DNA from: Methylococcus sp. EFPC2
GTDB lineage: Bacteria; Pseudomonadota; Gammaproteobacteria; Methylococcales; Methylococcaceae
DNA: 64,000 nt
NCBI RefSeq assembly: GCF_016925495.1
Contig: NZ_CP070491.1
Span: forward strand, 1,054,001-1,118,000
Reading direction: 5' to 3'
Every line of letters starts with the position of its first letter. Positions within the stretch are counted from its first letter, which is position 1. Positions 36,445 through 46,638 of this stretch are shown piece after piece. The notes beneath the pieces were generated by a model. It saw nothing but the letters and a program-made list of their open reading frames with translations, did no database searches and had not been told where the DNA came from. Position numbers and translations under genes: made by a program.

Positions 36445-37884
36445 TCAGGGCACCGGATAAGCAGCCTGGGAACCCGGCGTCTGGGTGAAGGAGCCGTAGT
36501 CCCTGGCCTTTGAGCCGGTCATGAAGTTGGTGTAGAACTGCATCAGGGTTTGCGGATTGCCGTAGCGGCCGGACAGTTCCGCCGACTCGGACTGAAGGTC
36601 GAGCCGAGCCTTGTCGAGGGTGTCCGCCAGCTTGGTGGCGTAGGCGTGATCCTGTAGGGAGCTGGCTTGCCGCACCGCGTCCAGCATGCCCTGGATCATC
36701 AGCTGGGCCATCTCCAGGGCGATCACCGGCGATCCCTCGTCGGCGAATAGCCGGGCCATGCCGTAATCCTCGCGGGCCAGGTTGCGGATCATGGCGCTGA
36801 TGGCGCCGGGTACCAGTTCCATGAAGGCCATTTCATCCGCGGTCAGCGGGCCGGTGTTGGTGGCGAACTTGTAGATCAGACCGTCGCCACCGCCGGTGCC
36901 GACCAGAATGTCGCGCACCCGCTTCTTCAGCCCGACGAGGGTGACGCTCTTCGAAGTCGGGTTCAGGCAGCCGTCGACGTCGGTGGTGTCGCACTCGTAG
37001 ATGTTGACCGTCTGGTACTCGGAGCTGCCCGAGCCGTTCAGCAGATCCTTGATCCGCAGCAGGTCCGGAAGGGTGATGACCGGATTGCTCTCGCCCTTGC
37101 CGTCCGGCGCCGCCTCCGGCGGCTTGACGATCACGGAACCGGTGACGCTCATTGCCGCCTGCAGGAATTCATTGCCGCCGAATTTGAACCAGCTGCCGGC
37201 GCTGTTCTGATTCAATGATCGCCAGACCAGGTTGCCCTGGATCACCTTCTCCATGTCCGTGGCGGCGTTGGTTTTCACCTGCTGGACCGGATCTCCCTGG
37301 GAGCTGGAATTGGTCAATGCGCCGAAGACATCGGTCACGCCTTTCGAGAAGGAGATGGTCGACATCTTCATGTCGTTCTGTACTTTCCCCGGCAGTACAC
37401 TGGCGGCGTCGTTCACCAGGCCCTGGGCCAGTTGGCAGGAATTGGAGAACAGTTGGTTGAGCTGCTGCACCTTCTTCTGCAGGTCCGACATGATGTTGCC
37501 GCAGTCCGGACACATGGCGTTGATGGCCAACTGGAAGGCATAGCCGGCGGCATTGGCCGCCACCGCCCGCATCAGATCGACAAACTGGTTCATGTTGATG
37601 AACGAGAACGAGCCGCTGAACAGGTCGATGCCGCCGCAACCGGCGCTGAACGAGGGTGGAACGAAGGACACCATGTTGGCACTCATGACCCGATTGCGCG
37701 CCACCATGGAACCCCCGGTGATCACGCCGCGGCGCTGCCCGAGATGGGCGGTAGGCGACGTGACATTGGTCATCGTGCCGAACATGGCATCCATTTCCTG
37801 CTGCAGATCGGCGAAGGCTTCCGCCGACAACAGGATGGCCACGAGGAGAACAGCGATTCGCAGGATCGGACGAGAACGCATCAT
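36445..37884 (-). CDS. traH: Conjugal transfer protein TraH
   Basis: F-type TraH, 479 residues, with a signal peptide (cleaved near AFA-DL). It carries conserved cysteines in SAGCGGIDLFSGSFSFINMN and AINAMCPDCGNIM. It is a periplasmic/outer-membrane protein required for pilus extension and mating-pair stability. It starts 10 bases upstream of traG and overlaps the traF stop by 4 bases. Its disulfides may need the DsbB encoded in this element. Confidence 0.92.
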   Translation of the reverse strand: MMRSRPILRIAVLLVAILLSAEAFADLQQEMDAMFGTMTNVTSPTAHLGQRRGVITGGSMVARNRVMSANMVSFVPPSFSAGCGGIDLFSGSFSFINMNQFVDLMRAVAANAAGYAFQLAINAMCPDCGNIMSDLQKKVQQLNQLFSNSCQLAQGLVNDAASVLPGKVQNDMKMSTISFSKGVTDVFGALTNSSSQGDPVQQVKTNAATDMEKVIQGNLVWRSLNQNSAGSWFKFGGNEFLQAAMSVTGSVIVKPPEAAPDGKGESNPVITLPDLLRIKDLLNGSGSSEYQTVNIYECDTTDVDGCLNPTSKSVTLVGLKKRVRDILVGTGGGDGLIYKFATNTGPLTADEMAFMELVPGAISAMIRNLAREDYGMARLFADEGSPVIALEMAQLMIQGMLDAVRQASSLQDHAYATKLADTLDKARLDLQSESAELSGRYGNPQTLMQFYTNFMTGSKARDYGSFTQTPGSQAAYPVP

Positions 37885-38897
37885 GGACTCCCGAACACGG
37901 GGAATTGCGACCAGTCACTGGACGGCAGCCCCGCTTGCCATTGCAAGGTGCTGATGAGGTCCGCAGGACTTTTCATGGCCTCGGCCGTGATGATGGAAGA
38001 CGGCGGCATGATGGCTGGAACCGTCCGCTCGCCGCGGGTCGCCTCGAACGTCGCCTCGTCGATCCAGCCGGAATCCTTGGCGGCCAGGAGAATGCGCCCG
38101 GACAGATCATCCAGGGAAAGCGTGCCTTGGGATAACTGAACGATCTCCGCCGGCGGCTTCATCATGAACAGGGCCGGTGTGGACACCACACCCAGCAAAT
38201 GGGCTTGGCCTCGGTCAATGTGGAAGTCAGCATAGAGTCCGCCCGGCATGGGTTTTCCATCGAGGGAAACCGCGTAAACCTTGAAACCAAAGCGCTTCTC
38301 CAGCAGCGAAAGGAGCGGCGCCTGAATATGACAATAGGGACAGTCGGAGCGGAAGAAAAACAGGATGCCGGCCTGCCGAGCGATCAAGCCCAGTGCCTGT
38401 TCGCTGGCCCGCCCCGCCTGATGGTTGGCCTCATTGGCGGCAAAGGTGGCGATGGGCCGGCGCTGGTTCTCGTCCAACAGCGGATCGGACATAACCACGT
38501 GCCGGGCCACATCGGTGAACCGCTGGGCCTTGTCCATCATGACGCGCTGCAGGTAGTAGTAAGCCGCGACGTTTTCCGGGGACGGATCGTCGATAGCCTT
38601 GTCCCGATAACGTTCGAGGTTTTTGCGGAACCATTCGGCGGTTAGCGCGGCTGGTTCCGGTTTGGTGGATTTTGTCGAAGTGATTGGGGGTGAATCTGGA
38701 AGGGGAGACTTGATTTCGGGTGTCGGTTTGGTGTTGGCTTGCTTCCTGGGTTCAGGCTCGATTTCCCGCCAAAACCATCCCCGCTCTTTGTCGATGAAAA
38801 AAGGAGGCTCAGGAGCCGAACCGAAGTCCGATCCCCTGGCCAAGTGGGGTGCCAACAGCAGGTAGGAAAAACACAGGAGCCAGGATCGCCGATTCAT
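37881..38897 (-). CDS. traF: Conjugal transfer protein TraF (thioredoxin-like)
   Basis: F-type TraF, 338 residues, with an N-terminal signal and a thioredoxin fold. The redox motif C186-P-Y-C189 (FFRSDCPYCHIQAPLL) is retained; many F-plasmid TraF copies lack it, so this one may be an active disulfide oxidase or isomerase. First gene of traFHG on the minus strand. The proline-rich stretch at 55-80 is probably a flexible linker. Confidence 0.9.
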   Translation of the reverse strand: MNRRSWLLCFSYLLLAPHLARGSDFGSAPEPPFFIDKERGWFWREIEPEPRKQANTKPTPEIKSPLPDSPPITSTKSTKPEPAALTAEWFRKNLERYRDKAIDDPSPENVAAYYYLQRVMMDKAQRFTDVARHVVMSDPLLDENQRRPIATFAANEANHQAGRASEQALGLIARQAGILFFFRSDCPYCHIQAPLLSLLEKRFGFKVYAVSLDGKPMPGGLYADFHIDRGQAHLLGVVSTPALFMMKPPAEIVQLSQGTLSLDDLSGRILLAAKDSGWIDEATFEATRGERTVPAIMPPSSIITAEAMKSPADLISTLQWQAGLPSSDWSQFPVFGSP

Positions 38898-38998
38898 TGG
38901 GCGATTATCTTGGCTTTATCGCGAGGGAGTGTTCGGAAAGATTTTGGTGGGCCGAAGAATTCGCGTCATCACGCGAATATGGGCATACTGACTGGCAC

Positions 38999-39430
38999 CT
39001 AGCGTCTGCCGTTTCCTCGAATTTGCCGCCTTCCATATTGTGCCGACGGAGGATCACTGGATCCGCGTAAAGCCTGGAGGTCTCGTTGCAAATCTTCTAT
39101 AGGACGATTGAGATCACCCGGCTCGAGCATTTCGCAGCCATCCCTGATCATCTGATCAATATTCACGGGATAGCCATGGCAGCAATCCGGGCGAAACTCA
39201 TGAATCCTACAGATGTATTTCTCTTGCCGAGGCAGTTTGCGCAACCAGGGACAACGCGGCATTTCCTCCCCAGTCGTTGGGCTAAGCCACAAGTCGCCCA
39301 AGGCGTCCGTGTAGCGCAAAACGTCCGGTCGATGCCGGCGCCACATTCTGACCTCTTCGTCTGAAGCAGAACCGAGCCCCGCATCGCCATACTTGGTGCA
39401 GCATTTGCCACATTGGGTGCAGGCCCTCAT
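38999..39430 (-). CDS. YkgJ-family cysteine-cluster protein
   Basis: A 143-residue protein with the family's cysteine pattern: CTQCGKCC at the N-terminus, MPRCPWL in the middle, and ICRIHEFRPDCCHGYP further on. YkgJ proteins are putative zinc- or iron-binding proteins with no proven function. It lies between hsdR and traF and is transcribed with both in the same direction. Confidence 0.85.
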   Translation of the reverse strand: MRACTQCGKCCTKYGDAGLGSASDEEVRMWRRHRPDVLRYTDALGDLWLSPTTGEEMPRCPWLRKLPRQEKYICRIHEFRPDCCHGYPVNIDQMIRDGCEMLEPGDLNRPIEDLQRDLQALRGSSDPPSAQYGRRQIRGNGRR

Positions 39431-39453
39431 CAGCTACCCCAAGCTTCTATCTG

Positions 39454-42400
39454 CTACATCGGCGGCGTTGGTTGACCACCGGCGAGCCGCAATCGCTTAT
39501 ACACCACCGGCAAAAGCAGTTCTGCCAAGCCAGCCAGCACCTTTTCATCCCGCAATGCTTGATCTGCCATCGCCGTATGACTGGTCATGGCATCGATGAC
39601 GGAATCCTTGAGGACAGTTTTGTAATCCCCGTTGGCGAACTGATGCATGCTGTCGTTCGCCTGGGCCTGTTCCTGCAAGGTTTCGCTTTCGAGCATCTTT
39701 CCGACCAGATGAGTGACGTAACCGAGCTTGTCGGCATCCGTAAGGTTGCCGGAAAACAGCTCGTTCATCTTCTTGACGATGGCCGATAGCGGTTCCTCTT
39801 CGCCGGGGTGCGCCTTGCCGCTCCCGGCCTCGTAAAGCGGCTTGAGCTCCTTGACTTCACTGGTCTCAAGCTTGATGGCCTGTTCCCCACGCTTTTGGAC
39901 TCGCAGGTGGGTCAGGTTGATACTGTCGTCCACCTGCCAATCGTCGCCGTCGTCTTGGTGGGCCAATCGCGGCAACAGGCAGCGGCCGTAGACGTAGAGC
40001 TTTTCCAACTCGATGTCCTCATAAGGCGCGATTTGCGAGAGGAACTCGTAGGCCCTCACGAAGGTGCCCAGGTCTTTGCGGAAAAGCTCTTGCTTCTCTT
40101 CGGTAAGGCACTTGTAGCGGTCTGCTGCGGGCTTGAGTTGCGCCTGAAGGGCTGCCTGGCTACCGTTCTTGGCAAAGAATGCCTTGGCCAAGGCATCCAC
40201 TTCGGATTGCAGATAGACGCCGGTGGCATCCAGCTTCGCCTTGACGCGATGCACGAGATTCGGATCAGTCACGTCGGACAGCGCCGCCGTCCGGTAATAC
40301 GGGCGAAAGGCCTCGAGTATGTCCTCCGCCTTGTTCACAAAGTCCAGGATGAACGTGTCCTCCTTGCCGAGGCAGGTCCGGTTCAATCGCGACAGGGTCT
40401 GTACCGCCAACACCCCTGAAAGCTTCTTGTCGACATACATGGTGTGCAGCAAGGGTTGATCGAATCCGGTCTGGAATTTATTCGCCACCAGCAAGATGCG
40501 GTATTCGTCGGTAGCGAAATCCTCTTTGATGCGGTCGTCCTTCTGGCCCTTATCGTTCAGGTCACCCTCACTGGCTTTGTCGGTTCCGGTTTCCTTGTCC
40601 GTAATCACGCCGGAATAAGCGATCAGCGCCTTGCAGTCGGCGTAGCCGTTTTTCTTGAGGTAATCGTCGAGCCCCCTCTTGTACCGCACGGCCGCGAGGC
40701 GCGAATCCGTCACCACCATGGCCTTGGCCCGACCGCCGATCTTGGCCATGACCTTTTCCCGGAAATGCTCGACGATGATGGAGACCTTCTGGGCGATATT
40801 GGTTGGATGCAGCTTCACGTAGCGGGCAATCTGCTTCCTTGCCTTGCCGGATTCCACAAGCTTGTCGTCACCGACCTGCGAGAGTTTCCAGAACACGTCA
40901 TAGGTGGTGTAGTGCTTGAGCACGTCGAGAATGAAACCCTCCTCGATGGCCTGGCGCATGGAATAGACGTGAAACGGCGCCGGCTTGCCGTCCGGTTCCG
41001 GCCGCCCGAATAGCTCGATGGTCTTGGCCTTAGGCGTGGCGGTGAAAGCGTAGTAGGTGACGTTGGCCGGACGTTTGCGCGAGGCGACCACCTGATTGAG
41101 GATGTCCTCGATGCTGAGATCCTCTTCCTGCTCGGTGCCTTCCTCTTTCTTCAGCGTCTCGATGGCTTCCGAAGTCAGCACTTCCCGCAGTTTGTGGGCG
41201 GCCTTGCCGGATTGGCTGGAGTGCGCCTCGTCGATGATCAGCGCGAACTTGCGGTCCTTGAGCCCGGCGACCTTTTCCAGCACGTAGGGAAATTTCTGGA
41301 TGGTCGTGATGATGATGGGCTTGCCGGCGTTCAAGGCATCGGCGAGTTGCTGGGAGTTGTCGTCGATCTTTTGAACGACGCCATGCTGATGCTCGAACTG
41401 GTAAATGGTGTCCTGCAGCTGAGAGTCCAGCACCTTGCGATCGGTGATGACGATGACCGATCCGAAAATCTTGCGGTTCTCGGCATCGTGCAGACTGGCG
41501 AGATGGTGTGCCGACCAGGCGATGGTATTGGACTTGCCCGAGCCGGCCGAGTGCTGGATCAGAAAGGTTCCGCCGACACCCTCGAACTTGGTCTGGGCCA
41601 GCAAGGCGCGAACGGCGTCGAGCTGATGGAAGCGCGGAAAGATCAGCGTTTCCTTGGTCGATTTCTTGCCGGTTATGGAATCGACCGTCTCCTTGCGCTC
41701 CAGATGCAGATAGCGCCCCAGGATCAGCATCCAAACATCCTTGCGGAAAATCTCCTCCCAAAGGTAGCTGGTGGCGTAGCCGTTGGTATTGGCGGGGTTT
41801 CCGGCACCGCCGTCGCGGCCGCGGTTGAACGGCAGGAAGAAGGTCTTTTTCCCTTCCAGCTTGGTGGCCATGTAAACCTCGTCGCACGAGGTCGCGAAAT
41901 GTACCAGGGCCCGGCGGCCGAACTGGAGTAGCGGTTCCTTCTCCCGGCTCTTCGGATCGACCGGCAGACGGTCGTATTTGTACTGGCGGATGGCATTCCA
42001 GACCGGCTGGGTGGTATCGGTCTTGAGTTCCAGGGTGGCGACGGGGATGCCGTTGAGGAACAGCACCAGGTCGATGCAGTTCTCGTTGTGCTCCGAGTAA
42101 TGCAGTTGGCGAACCACCCGCAACCGGTTCTTCCTGTAGTCCTCGGTCGTCTTTGGATTGAGGGCGTTCGCCGGGGCGAACTGGGCCATCTTGAACGTGG
42201 CGTTGATGTCCTTGAATCCCTTGCGCAACACATCCAGCGCGCCCACGCGATCCAGTTCCTCCGCCAGACGCTTCAGGAATACCGCATCCGGATTGGACTT
42301 GTGATTGGCCTCGAACTTGGCCCAGGCGTCAGGCTGGGTATCTTTCACCCAGGCGAGCGCGTCTCCCGGAAACAGTGCCAGGCGTCTGTCAAAACCCAGG

Positions 42401-42495
42401 TCGAAGGGCTTTTCGTTCCGGTGGAGCCAGCCGTGCCCGGCCAGATGTGCGCAGATTTCGACTTCGAAGACGCTTTCGGTGTGTATGTCCGCCAC
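39454..42495 (-). CDS. hsdR: Type I restriction enzyme R subunit HsdR
   Basis: A 1013-residue translocase/nuclease. The N-terminal nuclease domain includes VATLELKTDTTQPV near residue 155 (PD-(D/E)XK core). The helicase part has Walker A HSAGSGKS near residue 315, the DEAH box IIDEAHSSQSGK near residue 420 and later SF2 motifs (YYAFTATPKAKT; QTFSRLNRT-like QTLSRLNRTCLG). With HsdM and HsdS it cuts unmodified foreign DNA at random distance after ATP-driven translocation. The operon is split by a vapBC pair. Confidence 0.95.
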   Translation of the reverse strand: MADIHTESVFEVEICAHLAGHGWLHRNEKPFDLGFDRRLALFPGDALAWVKDTQPDAWAKFEANHKSNPDAVFLKRLAEELDRVGALDVLRKGFKDINATFKMAQFAPANALNPKTTEDYRKNRLRVVRQLHYSEHNENCIDLVLFLNGIPVATLELKTDTTQPVWNAIRQYKYDRLPVDPKSREKEPLLQFGRRALVHFATSCDEVYMATKLEGKKTFFLPFNRGRDGGAGNPANTNGYATSYLWEEIFRKDVWMLILGRYLHLERKETVDSITGKKSTKETLIFPRFHQLDAVRALLAQTKFEGVGGTFLIQHSAGSGKSNTIAWSAHHLASLHDAENRKIFGSVIVITDRKVLDSQLQDTIYQFEHQHGVVQKIDDNSQQLADALNAGKPIIITTIQKFPYVLEKVAGLKDRKFALIIDEAHSSQSGKAAHKLREVLTSEAIETLKKEEGTEQEEDLSIEDILNQVVASRKRPANVTYYAFTATPKAKTIELFGRPEPDGKPAPFHVYSMRQAIEEGFILDVLKHYTTYDVFWKLSQVGDDKLVESGKARKQIARYVKLHPTNIAQKVSIIVEHFREKVMAKIGGRAKAMVVTDSRLAAVRYKRGLDDYLKKNGYADCKALIAYSGVITDKETGTDKASEGDLNDKGQKDDRIKEDFATDEYRILLVANKFQTGFDQPLLHTMYVDKKLSGVLAVQTLSRLNRTCLGKEDTFILDFVNKAEDILEAFRPYYRTAALSDVTDPNLVHRVKAKLDATGVYLQSEVDALAKAFFAKNGSQAALQAQLKPAADRYKCLTEEKQELFRKDLGTFVRAYEFLSQIAPYEDIELEKLYVYGRCLLPRLAHQDDGDDWQVDDSINLTHLRVQKRGEQAIKLETSEVKELKPLYEAGSGKAHPGEEEPLSAIVKKMNELFSGNLTDADKLGYVTHLVGKMLESETLQEQAQANDSMHQFANGDYKTVLKDSVIDAMTSHTAMADQALRDEKVLAGLAELLLPVVYKRLRLAGGQPTPPM

Positions 42496-42515
42496 GGTTC
42501 TTGTCTTCCCTCGGG

Positions 42516-42923
42516 TTAAGCCCAGTTGACCAGCGTCAACGGCGCCTCGATCCGGCTGTAATGGCGGACATTGTTGGTCACCAGCACGGAGCCGGCGGAC
42601 AGTGAATGGGCTGCGATCATCATGTCCATCTCACCGATGGGCTGGCCGCTGGAAACCAGTTGATGCCGGATGTCCGCGTAGTAGTCCGCCGCTTCGGCAT
42701 CCCAGGACAGAACGCGCACGATCTTTAGAAATTGGCGCACCGCCAGCTGGAGACGGTGGCCGGCAGGAAGGCGTTTCAGACCGTACATGAGTTCGGCGCG
42801 GGTCACCGCCGAAATGCAAACCATGGACGGCACGATCGCCATCAGTTTCGCTTCGACGACGGGGGAGCGGCCTTTGATTACATAGCTCGCGATATCCGTA
42901 TCCAGCATGTGCAGCACGCTCAC
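42516..42923 (-). CDS. vapC: VapC-type PIN-domain toxin
   Basis: A 135-residue PIN-domain ribonuclease with the acidic residues in MLDTDIASYVIKG (D7/D9), the SAVTRAELMYGL glutamate, and the C-terminal GEMDMMIAAHSLS aspartate. It would cut specific RNAs such as initiator tRNA when free of VapB. It overlaps vapB by 4 bases. It is inserted between hsdS and hsdR. Confidence 0.92.
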   Translation of the reverse strand: MSVLHMLDTDIASYVIKGRSPVVEAKLMAIVPSMVCISAVTRAELMYGLKRLPAGHRLQLAVRQFLKIVRVLSWDAEAADYYADIRHQLVSSGQPIGEMDMMIAAHSLSAGSVLVTNNVRHYSRIEAPLTLVNWA

Positions 42924-43192
42924 GGCTCTTCGTCTCCGAATACGTCACGCTCGACGGGCACGGCGTTCATGGGCCGATCCTCCATGAAATCCTCGGGGAC
43001 TTCGATGGAATGCAACATCTCGAAAAAATCGCCCCAAGTCTTTGCGCCGGGACGGGAAGACAAGACCACGTCTCCGGTCGCTTCGTCCCGGGTAGCGTAA
43101 ACCTCATCCCCCTCGAAGCGGAATTCGGCGGGCAGTCGAACCGCCTGGCTGGCGCCGTTCTTGAACAACTTGGCAATGCGCGTTTCGGGCAT
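42920..43192 (-). CDS. vapB: VapB-type AbrB-fold antitoxin
   Basis: A 90-residue protein with an N-terminal swapped-hairpin DNA-binding domain (AKLFKNGASQAVRLPAEFRF) and an acidic, disordered C-terminus that would block the VapC active site. It is the first gene of the pair and likely represses its own promoter. Confidence 0.92.
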   Translation of the reverse strand: MPETRIAKLFKNGASQAVRLPAEFRFEGDEVYATRDEATGDVVLSSRPGAKTWGDFFEMLHSIEVPEDFMEDRPMNAVPVERDVFGDEEP

Positions 43193-43271
43193 AGCTGCTC
43201 TCTCATCTCATGGATATAGACAGTAGTATATACGCCCTAGCGGCTTTTGGTAATTACTGTCCTCGGCTGGA

Positions 43272-44648
43272 TCAGGCTGCCTGCCCCTCAAAGGAAGCTT
43301 CGGAAGAGGTCGCGGCATAACCGCGCACGTCGATCTGGCCGGTGACGGCCTCGGAAATCAGGGCAGATTTGTATTCGCGGAGAAGTTCGATGTGTTCCTT
43401 TACATGCTCGACAAGAGCGTCAACCTTCGCTTCATGGTCAGTGACCGCTCTGAGAAGTTCATTTCGTTCCTCCCTCGGCGGCAGCAAAACTGGAAACTCG
43501 ACGATATTCCTTTGTGAGATTGATGCCAGATTGGTGCTCTGCTTGGCTCGTCCCATAAAGTAGAACTTTGCATAGCTGGTCCGGGAAATTGCCGCAAGCC
43601 AATAGGCGTCTTCTTTTTCATGAGAGCGAACGGCAAACACATGGTTCTGATGGATGCAGGGCTCAATTTCCCCATGCCAGATTGTTCCTCGTCCGAGTTT
43701 GTCATAGTCACCGCCTTCATTCATGAGCACGTCGAATGGCTTCAGCAGATAGCGGGAAACCTCGGATTTCGCAACTGGCAGGTAGGATATTTCCTCCAAA
43801 TTGAGATGGCCGTCCTGCACGTTCGCTACCCGGAGATACGGCATGGAGACCGTATCGATACCATCGACATCCTTGCCCTTCGCAATTCCTGATTGAACTT
43901 CGGCTAGAAACTTCAGACGCAAGACGGACCAGTGCGCGGGAATTTCCTCTAAACCCGGCAAATCGCATTTTCGCATTGGCGCTTCGTGATTGAGTCCTTT
44001 GGTCAGAATCTCAGTTGTACCGGTGGCCCTAAACTCAGCCATGAGTCTGAGTAGTTCTTCTTTCTCGGCAATCAGTGCATCGACTTCCCGCGTCTGGTCA
44101 GCCAGGAAATCTGCAATATCGACTTGCTCATCCGGTGATGGCCAGGCTACGGGAAAATCTCTGACATAGTCGTCCGGCACACGTTTTTGCCCGCCCGTCC
44201 CGTACATGAAGCCCTCTCCACGCTTCCGGAAATGGGACGCTTGGGTCAGGTAGTAGAGGAAATCCGGTCGGCATCGCTTGCCGGATCTGACCACGATGAG
44301 TTCGGTTGTTCCGAATCCGGCACCGTTCGCCAGCCCTCGCATGTGCGCACCCTTGCCATTCTCGAAGCAGGGGGTGATCTTCGCGATGGTGACGTCACTG
44401 TCCTGGAAAAACGTGTAGCCGTTTTCTACCTCGGAAATCGGTCGAGTCTCGTCAAGCCGCAGTGATCCGTCATCGCCGATGGCCTCCATGGGAAGAAAGG
44501 AAACCTGCTCGTCTCGGTCCATGTGGGCGATCGACTGACGGGAAGGATTCAAAGTCGCCTCGAACTTCAGCCGTTTCACCGGCCAAGCTTCGGGGACTTC
44601 GCCCAGCCAATCGATGCCGCTGTTTCTGTATTCCGGATAATGCTTCAT
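43272..44648 (-). CDS. hsdS: Type I restriction specificity subunit HsdS
   Basis: A 458-residue specificity subunit with two target-recognition domains. Each is followed by a conserved coiled-coil: QTREVDALIAEKEELLRLMA near residue 190 and TDHEAKVDALVEHVKEHIEL near 410. The N-terminal MKHYPEYRNSGIDWLGEVPEAW is typical. The target sequence is bipartite but cannot be predicted here. It overlaps hsdM by 4 bases (ATGA). Confidence 0.94.
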   Translation of the reverse strand: MKHYPEYRNSGIDWLGEVPEAWPVKRLKFEATLNPSRQSIAHMDRDEQVSFLPMEAIGDDGSLRLDETRPISEVENGYTFFQDSDVTIAKITPCFENGKGAHMRGLANGAGFGTTELIVVRSGKRCRPDFLYYLTQASHFRKRGEGFMYGTGGQKRVPDDYVRDFPVAWPSPDEQVDIADFLADQTREVDALIAEKEELLRLMAEFRATGTTEILTKGLNHEAPMRKCDLPGLEEIPAHWSVLRLKFLAEVQSGIAKGKDVDGIDTVSMPYLRVANVQDGHLNLEEISYLPVAKSEVSRYLLKPFDVLMNEGGDYDKLGRGTIWHGEIEPCIHQNHVFAVRSHEKEDAYWLAAISRTSYAKFYFMGRAKQSTNLASISQRNIVEFPVLLPPREERNELLRAVTDHEAKVDALVEHVKEHIELLREYKSALISEAVTGQIDVRGYAATSSEASFEGQAA

Positions 44649-46633
44649 TGCGCTACCCGCCTGAGTAGCTCCGTGAACTTCTCCTCCATCTTCACGATGT
44701 CCGCATGGATGTCCTTCAGCTTGCGGGGCGGCTGATATTTGTAGAAGTAGCGGTTGAAGTTGATTTCCGTGCCGACGATACCGATTTGACCGTCCTTCTC
44801 GTCGCGGGTGGTCTCGTCGATCCAGGCATCCGGCCAGTGCGGCAAGACTTCCCGCTCGAAGTGGCGGTAGATGTCCCTGCCGAACGGCACGTATTCGGCG
44901 TCGCGCAAGGCTACATCCGGCAACCGTTCACCTTTTTCGTCGGTGGCCGGTTCCGCGTTCTCGTCCTTCTCGCCCATGTATTTCCGCGCCATTGCCAATA
45001 GGGGATTGCTCAGGGGCTTGTTGCCCCGGCTCTTGGCAGCAGTCTGAAGCGATGCGCGGAATTCCTCGGCGCTGAACCAAGCCCCTCGATCGACGAGGAC
45101 ATGCAAGGTATCGACGAGAGCTTGGGCGACATCCGGCTTGAGCTTCCTGAAAGCGTTGTCAGACTGAAGCAATTCGATGCGTTCCGGCGTTACTTCGAAG
45201 CGAAGACGCAGCGGCCTTTCGATGGTGACCTTGCGGTAGAAGAAATCGCGGTTCTCAAAAATCTTCGACCGCGGTCCCGGCTTGAAATCGTGATAGATGC
45301 GAGTGACCTCGGCGATGTGATCTTCGGAAAGTTCATTGCGTTTCTTGCCGAGCGTCTTGGGCAAGCGCTGAAACAGATCGGTGGCATCGATGAGCTGAAC
45401 CTTGCCCTTGCGGTGCGCTTCCTTCCGGTTGGTCAGGAACCACAGATAGGTCGCGATGTTGGTGTTGTAGAACATGTCCGTCGGCAGGGCGACGATGCAT
45501 TCGAGATAGTCGTTTTCCAGGATCCAGCGGCGAATTTCCGACTCTCCGCCGCCGGCATCGCCGGTGAACAGCGGCGAACCGTTGTGGACCACGCTGATGC
45601 GGCTGCCGCCTTTGCCGTCGACGACCGGCTGCATTTTGGAAAGCAGGTGCAAGGTGAATAGCATTTGCCCGTCGCGAATCGCCGGAAGGCCGGGCCCAAA
45701 ACGACCACCGTAGCCGCGCTTCTTGTGCTCGGCTTTGACGACATCCTCGGCCGCCTTCCACTCAACGCCATAGGGTGGATTGGCGCCCATGTAGTCGAAG
45801 CGCTGGCCGGCGTGATGATCGGATGCCAGGGTGTCTCCCAGCGCGATGTTGGCCGGGTCCTGGCCGCGGATCAGCATGTCCGCCTTGCAAATGGCGTAGG
45901 TCTCATCCTCCAGTTCCTGCCCGAACAAAGTGACCTTGGCGCGGGGATTGAGCTGCTTGATGTGTTCCTCGCCCACCGACAGGATGCCGCCGGTGCCGGC
46001 GGTCGGATCATAAAACCTGCGAACCACTCCAGGTACCGACAAAGCCTCGTCGTCCGGATCCATCAGGATGTTGATCATGAGCTTGATGGCATCGCGCGGG
46101 GTGTATTGCTCACCGGCCGGGGACACGTCGTTGAAACGGCGCAACAATTCCTCGAAAGCCTGCCCCATGTCGATATTGCTGACGACATCCGGATGGAGGT
46201 CGGTTTCCACGAAACGCTGCAGCACCAGATAAAGCCGCCGCTTTTCCAAAAGCTTGTCGATGACCTGGATGAAACCGAATTTCTCGAAAATGTCCCGGAC
46301 GTTCTTCGAAAAGCCGTTGACGTAGTTCTCCAGGTTGTCGCGGACCACGTCGCCCGTCGGATCCTCCAGTACCTTAGCCAGGGTGAAGCGAGAAGTGTTG
46401 TAAAAACTGTACCCCGAAGCCTTCGTCATAAAAGCATCCTGCATCTCTCGGCTGTAGCCTCGGTCGGAAACTGTCTCCCACTGCTCAAGCACCTTGTCCT
46501 TGGTCGATTCAAGAACGCAATCCAGCCGGCGCAGCACGGTAAACGGGAGGATGACCTTGCGGTATTCGTTCTCTTTGTAGGCGCCGCGCAGCAGTTCGGC
46601 ATTTTTCCAGATCAGGTCGGCGAGTTTGGCCAT
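44645..46633 (-). CDS. hsdM: Type I restriction DNA methyltransferase HsdM
   Basis: A 662-residue N6-adenine methyltransferase. The SAM-binding motif YDPTAGTGGIL is near residues 206-216 and the catalytic motif is N285-P-P-Y-G. N-terminal helical HsdM_N and C-terminal S-subunit contacts (FNRYFYKYQPPRKLKDIHAD) are present. The protein is longer than most HsdM (about 500-550 residues), mainly through its C-terminal part. First of the methylase/specificity pair. Confidence 0.95.
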   Translation of the reverse strand: MAKLADLIWKNAELLRGAYKENEYRKVILPFTVLRRLDCVLESTKDKVLEQWETVSDRGYSREMQDAFMTKASGYSFYNTSRFTLAKVLEDPTGDVVRDNLENYVNGFSKNVRDIFEKFGFIQVIDKLLEKRRLYLVLQRFVETDLHPDVVSNIDMGQAFEELLRRFNDVSPAGEQYTPRDAIKLMINILMDPDDEALSVPGVVRRFYDPTAGTGGILSVGEEHIKQLNPRAKVTLFGQELEDETYAICKADMLIRGQDPANIALGDTLASDHHAGQRFDYMGANPPYGVEWKAAEDVVKAEHKKRGYGGRFGPGLPAIRDGQMLFTLHLLSKMQPVVDGKGGSRISVVHNGSPLFTGDAGGGESEIRRWILENDYLECIVALPTDMFYNTNIATYLWFLTNRKEAHRKGKVQLIDATDLFQRLPKTLGKKRNELSEDHIAEVTRIYHDFKPGPRSKIFENRDFFYRKVTIERPLRLRFEVTPERIELLQSDNAFRKLKPDVAQALVDTLHVLVDRGAWFSAEEFRASLQTAAKSRGNKPLSNPLLAMARKYMGEKDENAEPATDEKGERLPDVALRDAEYVPFGRDIYRHFEREVLPHWPDAWIDETTRDEKDGQIGIVGTEINFNRYFYKYQPPRKLKDIHADIVKMEEKFTELLRRVAQ

Positions 46634-46638
46634 GGGGA

